The position numbers and the translations under genes were made by a program. Positions 52,974-56,254 of a stretch of DNA of 56,254 nt are shown here, piece by piece (the stretch's first letter is position 1; every line of letters begins with the position of its first letter). The notes below the pieces were generated by a model that was given only the letters and a program-made list of their open reading frames with translations, had not been told where the DNA came from and made no database searches. Source of the DNA: a virus. The DNA lies in IMG/VR virus record IMGVR_UViG_3300042945_000413, positions 1 through 56,254 of that record, one strand, 5' to 3'.

Positions 52974-53632
52974 TAGTTGCCAGTATCTTGATACATTTCC
53001 TGAGTATGGAATTTAGCACTATAATCTAACATTGTAACCAAAGAATATTTAGTTCCTGATTTAACTACTTTAGCTTGATGAGGATACATATATGTAGATG
53101 GGAATATGTATAAATCTCCTGTTTTTGGCTTAATATTTAAATTTTGTAATCTAAAATATAACTCTCCACCTTCATAGTCGTCATTTAAATACCCTACCAA
53201 TGAAACTGTACAGTTATAGGAGAACCCATGATCATGATGTTCCATAAAGTGATGACCAGGCACATATTTAATAAAATTAAAAGCTTCCCAGTATTGCAGT
53301 TTATGTATATTATGTTTTTTACAATAATCTTGAACTGCTGGTGCTTGTTTGTCGTAGCAGTCTTGCCATATTTGCTGTAAAGATAAAGAAACTTCTGATT
53401 TGTCTTGCTCTATGTCTGTTTTTTTAAATTTAAAATCAACGCATTCTCTATACTCTGGCATTCTTTCTTGATATCCAACATATGCTGGTTGCCAGGTGTA
53501 ATTTGGAGACTTGCCATCTAGTTCTTTTTCTAATCTTTCAATTAAATTTAAATCTTTTGTTAAAACATCTCTGTACACCCAAATTCCAGAACCTAAATCT
53601 TCTGCGCTAGACCATGTCTGAGTATTTGTCAT
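52973..53632 (-). CDS. 2-oxoglutarate/Fe(II) oxygenase, prolyl hydroxylase type
   Basis: 219 residues. Ligands His 132, Asp 134 (MEHHDHG) and His 185 (YPHQA); Lys 195 (GTKYSL). Core SLVGYLNDDYEGGELYF. It is closest to the oxygenase upstream of it: both have ECVDFKFK or DCVDFKFK, YxEAFNF and HDHG or HADHG with YNCTVS. ATGA overlap. Confidence 0.88.
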   Translation of the reverse strand: MTNTQTWSSAEDLGSGIWVYRDVLTKDLNLIERLEKELDGKSPNYTWQPAYVGYQERMPEYRECVDFKFKKTDIEQDKSEVSLSLQQIWQDCYDKQAPAVQDYCKKHNIHKLQYWEAFNFIKYVPGHHFMEHHDHGFSYNCTVSLVGYLNDDYEGGELYFRLQNLNIKPKTGDLYIFPSTYMYPHQAKVVKSGTKYSLVTMLDYSAKFHTQEMYQDTGN

Positions 53633-54348
53633 TTGTTCTCCTTATGTCCTAATAGATTAATATCCATCATAACTACAACTGAATACTTATCCCCAGAAAT
53701 CATTGGTTCTGAAGAGTGTTCATATATATAGTTTGATGGGAATATCACTACATCACCACGTTTTGGTTTGTATACTAATTTGTCTAATCTTGGAAATGCT
53801 ATTTCTCCGCCTTCGTAGTTATCGTTTAAATAAATTACAGCAGATACTGTACAATTATAATGCGGTCCATGATCTGCATGAACTCTAAAGTGTTGTCCTG
53901 GGCTTGTGTATTTTACAAAGTTAAATGCTTCATAATATATTACATTAATTCCCCAGTATTGACAATAATCATCTATACATTTTTTTAATACATCATATAT
54001 TGATTTATGCATATCTAAAAGTTCTGCATTGTTTTCATTTCTTTGTCCAAGGTTTTCTGGCTTGAATTTAAAATCAACACAGTCTCTTGCAGATTTTACT
54101 GGCTTGTCGGAAGTTGTAACTTGTGCCTCTGACCATTTATAAAGTGATCCGTTAGTTAATTTATCTTCTAATGTTTTAATTGATGTTTCACAAACATCGC
54201 TTGTAATAGCTGATTGATAAATATTTAATCCAATTCCTGGATTTAAAACTTTAATATTTCCAAAAGATCTTTCTACTCTAAAAGAAGTTGATTCCGACCT
54301 ATCTTTTGTAAACCAAGGATTGCTGTCTATATCATAAATATCTGACAT
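53629..54348 (-). CDS. 2-oxoglutarate/Fe(II) oxygenase, first gene of the operon
   Basis: 239 residues. Ligands His 157, Asp 159 (RVHADHG) and His 211 (YEHSS); Lys 221 (GDKYSV). Core AVIYLNDNYEGGEIAF. It stands directly after a consensus promoter and a terminator, so it opens the oxygenase operon. No signal peptide, so it acts in the cytoplasm. Confidence 0.88.
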   Translation of the reverse strand: MSDIYDIDSNPWFTKDRSESTSFRVERSFGNIKVLNPGIGLNIYQSAITSDVCETSIKTLEDKLTNGSLYKWSEAQVTTSDKPVKSARDCVDFKFKPENLGQRNENNAELLDMHKSIYDVLKKCIDDYCQYWGINVIYYEAFNFVKYTSPGQHFRVHADHGPHYNCTVSAVIYLNDNYEGGEIAFPRLDKLVYKPKRGDVVIFPSNYIYEHSSEPMISGDKYSVVVMMDINLLGHKENK

Positions 54349-54371
54349 TTTATTCTTTCTGCTAGAAATAT

Positions 54372-54400
54372 ATTATATATAATTATATATATATTGTCAA
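54372..54400 (-). promoter_or_regulatory. Consensus promoter of the oxygenase operon
   Basis: TTGACA, 17 bases, TATAAT on the minus strand, a full match to the sigma-70 consensus, about 24 bases before the ATG at 54348. Confidence 0.8.
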
Positions 54401-54401
54401 G

Positions 54402-54430
54402 ATTATTAGGGCCTTTTGGGCCCTAATAAT
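54402..54430. terminator. Hairpin after the Hint gene
   Basis: ATTATTAGGGCC-TTTTG-GGCCCTAATAAT, a perfect 12-base stem between the Hint gene stop and the oxygenase promoter. The T-run is weak on the minus strand. Confidence 0.65.
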
Positions 54431-54437
54431 TATTTTA

Positions 54438-55775
54438 CTATTTATTGTGAGTTAATATATTACCAGCAAAATACCAGTTATATGAATCACAACTAAATGT
54501 GTATACATCTTTTGGTGAATCTAAAGTTACTTTATTTACCTTTGTAACCTCTATTTCTGATATCACCTCTGGCATAGACAGTGTTTCTTTTAGAGACTCT
54601 AGATTAATTTTTATTAAAGAATCTCCTTCTTGCACTGTGCCTGCTTCTACTACACGATATTCATTATTTCGCTTTACGAATATTGGGTGAGTTTCAGTAA
54701 ATTGAGCTGTTACGTCATCGTTAAAGTAAACTCTATCTACTTTATCTGAGGCTATTATATTTGTCACTTCAGTGTGTACAAGATTTCCTATTTGCAAATC
54801 ATTGACATTTATTTGAAGTGGTGCAAAGTTAGACTCTTCAGAGATTGCTTTAGCGTCTACTGTTAGCAACTTGTCACCCATCTTAATATCTCTAGCAGGT
54901 TTTAATCCTTCGCTTGTTAATATTAAAGTGTCTCCATCTACGCATCTGACGAAGTAAGGTCCAAATGCTGGTGGGAAGAACGGTCCAAATCTTGGTGGGA
55001 AGAACGGTGGGAAGAACGGGAAGAATGGGAAAAACGGTGGGAAGTACGGGAAGAACGGTGGGAAGTACGGGAAGAACGGTGGGAAGAACGGGAAGAATGG
55101 GAAAAACGGTGGGAAGTACGGGAAGAACGGTGGGAAGTACGGGAAGAACGGTGGGAAGTACGGGAAGAACGGTGGGAAGAACGGTGCCGTTGTAGTTACA
55201 GAAGCGGTGGTTGCTCCCAAAGACGTTCCATTAGCATTTATTGCATAAATTGTATAGGTCTGTGATGTTCCTCCAGTTTCTGAAATTGTTGCTGGTGAAG
55301 TTTGATTTGTGTACTCAGGTCCATCTGAAGAAACAACGGTATAGCTTGTAATTGTCTTACCGCCAGTTCCTCCTGATGACCAGGAAACGCTATCTTGATT
55401 TACAGTTGGTGAAGATGCGCTTACAGAAACAGGTTGTGCTGGTACAGTAGTGATTAATGTCGAACTAGATGATGTTGCAGCAGATGTTCCAGCAGCATTA
55501 GATCCAGTTACTAAAAATACATAAGAGGTGTCAGATGATAATCCTTCTACTCTATATGATGTATTTGATGTTGTAAAAGTTGATGAGCTAGGATTTGTTG
55601 TTATTGAGTAAGAAGTTGCTGGCGGTGATCCAGCTGGTAGCTCCCAAGAAAGATCTGCTGCGCCATCGTTATACGTCCTACTTGTTCCAACATCTGTTAC
55701 AGTTAAATTTTCTACGGGTTTTGGCTCTAAAAAGTCATTTGATGACTGTGATTTTCTACCAGCTCTTTTACTCAT
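54438..55775 (-). CDS. Fn3 / Phe-Pro repeat / Hint (intein-like) protein
   Basis: 445 residues. Two fibronectin type III-like domains (about 18-112 and 113-196) are followed by a Phe-Pro-Tyr repeat (197-275; unit FFPYFPP) and a 168-residue Hint domain: Cys 278 (CVDGDTLI), TETH with His 363, and final His 443-Asn 444-Lys 445. By eye 124 of 168 Hint residues match the 46433-47407 protein, and the sequence before the Cys (PPAFGPYF) is also shared. Asn is followed by Lys and stop, so cleavage or transfer, rather than splicing, is expected. AAGGAG at the stop of the gene before it serves as ribosome site. Confidence 0.8.
   Translation of the reverse strand: MSKRAGRKSQSSNDFLEPKPVENLTVTDVGTSRTYNDGAADLSWELPAGSPPATSYSITTNPSSSTFTTSNTSYRVEGLSSDTSYVFLVTGSNAAGTSAATSSSSTLITTVPAQPVSVSASSPTVNQDSVSWSSGGTGGKTITSYTVVSSDGPEYTNQTSPATISETGGTSQTYTIYAINANGTSLGATTASVTTTAPFFPPFFPYFPPFFPYFPPFFPYFPPFFPFFPFFPPFFPYFPPFFPYFPPFFPFFPFFPPFFPPRFGPFFPPAFGPYFVRCVDGDTLILTSEGLKPARDIKMGDKLLTVDAKAISEESNFAPLQINVNDLQIGNLVHTEVTNIIASDKVDRVYFNDDVTAQFTETHPIFVKRNNEYRVVEAGTVQEGDSLIKINLESLKETLSMPEVISEIEVTKVNKVTLDSPKDVYTFSCDSYNWYFAGNILTHNK
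54951..55187 (-). repeat. Phe-Pro-Tyr coding repeat
   Basis: 21-base units coding for FFPYFPP and variants, with almost identical DNA copies, which suggests recent expansion. Open in several frames on both strands. Confidence 0.85.
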
Positions 55776-55787
55776 TTATAATTCTCC

Positions 55788-56254
55788 TTATGACTTCAGG
55801 TCGCCGTATACTACCCAAGAGTTTTCTGCTCTCTTGAATAATGTACATGATGACCATTGAGTACGTAGTTTTAATCCAGGAGTAGCATTTACTGTTACGC
55901 CTGTATCTCCTGCAATTGTAATTAATCCTGTATTAACTCCAAGTATATCTAGTGTTGTTCCTGTTGGGAAAGCAACTGCTGAATTTGTTGGAATTGTAAT
56001 TGTTACAGGATCTGTAGAGTTTACTTCAATTAATGAATCTCTTTCAGATGCTGCTGAAAGTGTGTAGTTTGCAGTTTTTGAAATAATTGGAGTTCTTGAA
56101 GGAACGCCTTCTTTAGTTTGAGTTCCATCTGTAAATGCTACACCTGCTGCTGCAACTGTTACTGTTCCAGTAAATGTTGGTGAATCAAGTGGGGCTTTTA
56201 ATGCAATGCTGTTTGTAAGTGTTGTGCTTAAGTTTGCATCATTTCCAAGAGCGG
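55788..56254 (-). CDS. Tail fibre, C-terminal part only
   Basis: The frame runs in from the window edge and ends at a TAA at 55788; about 154 residues are visible. It includes SPTFTGTVTVA, a common fibre-shaft motif, and a C-terminal domain (GDTGVTVNATPGLKLRTQWS) that matches the end of the collagen-like fibre. As there, a Phe-Pro/Hint gene follows. The N-terminal part lies outside the window. Confidence 0.8.
   Translation of the reverse strand, partial: ALGNDANLSTTLTNSIALKAPLDSPTFTGTVTVAAAGVAFTDGTQTKEGVPSRTPIISKTANYTLSAASERDSLIEVNSTDPVTITIPTNSAVAFPTGTTLDILGVNTGLITIAGDTGVTVNATPGLKLRTQWSSCTLFKRAENSWVVYGDLKS

Noticed and set aside
54965-55195. Plus-strand frame of Val-Gly-Arg-Thr repeats
   Set aside because: Antisense shadow of the second Phe-Pro-Tyr repeat, with no independent support.
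1-56254. tRNA, rRNA, CRISPR arrays, insertion sequences, integrase, terminase and lysis genes
   Set aside because: I looked for these on both strands by eye and saw none with enough support. A tRNA scan and profile searches could still find weak cases.

Overview
The window is part of the genome of a tailed double-stranded DNA virus with siphovirus-type tail genes. It is AT-rich, densely packed, and every credible gene lies on the minus strand, so transcription runs from high to low coordinates. Neighbouring genes mostly touch or overlap by 1-20 bases (ATGA and TAATG junctions). The host is not proven. Several promoter-like boxes lie only 6-8 bases before start codons, as in leaderless actinobacterial genes, and one fibre protein carries a PASTA domain, so a Gram-positive, possibly actinobacterial, host is my best inference. 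No terminase, lysis gene, integrase, tRNA or CRISPR array was found; the window is probably an incomplete genome.

In transcription order (right to left): (1) 56254-44563 is an unusual adhesin and oxygenase region. It holds a truncated tail fibre, an Fn3 / Phe-Pro-repeat / Hint protein, then a tight operon of six 2-oxoglutarate/Fe(II) oxygenases with two DUF6065-like proteins and a 39-residue CDGSH iron-sulfur protein, then a collagen-like fibre, a PASTA / Phe-Pro-repeat / Hint protein and a LamG-like protein. (2) 44499-35352 is the head and neck module: portal, protease-scaffold, HK97-type capsid, connectors, tail terminator, major tail protein, and tail chaperones joined by a -1 frameshift at CCCAAAC. 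(3) 35340-17488 holds a 2380-residue tape measure with an OmpA-like domain, the distal tail and hub proteins, and receptor-binding proteins including one with about 44 cysteines. (4) 17434-15710 is a small operon of accessory proteins. (5) 15630-2988 is the replication and recombination module: phosphoesterase, regulators, DnaB helicase, DnaG primase, SSB, a DnaE-type polymerase with PHP domain, RecA, a Cas4-like nuclease and a RuvC-like resolvase. (6) 2991-1 is a sugar-modification module: FkbM methyltransferase, a glycosyltransferase-methyltransferase fusion, a sugar-nucleotide epimerase and the start of a further gene.

The most notable part is region 1. Six oxygenase paralogues of the prolyl-hydroxylase type sit between two structural proteins that contain long Phe/Pro repeats and end in an intein-like Hint domain with all core motifs but no downstream extein apart from one Lys. 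I suggest a linked system for post-translational hydroxylation and autoprocessing or covalent attachment of virion adhesins. The motifs are seen directly; the joint function is inference.
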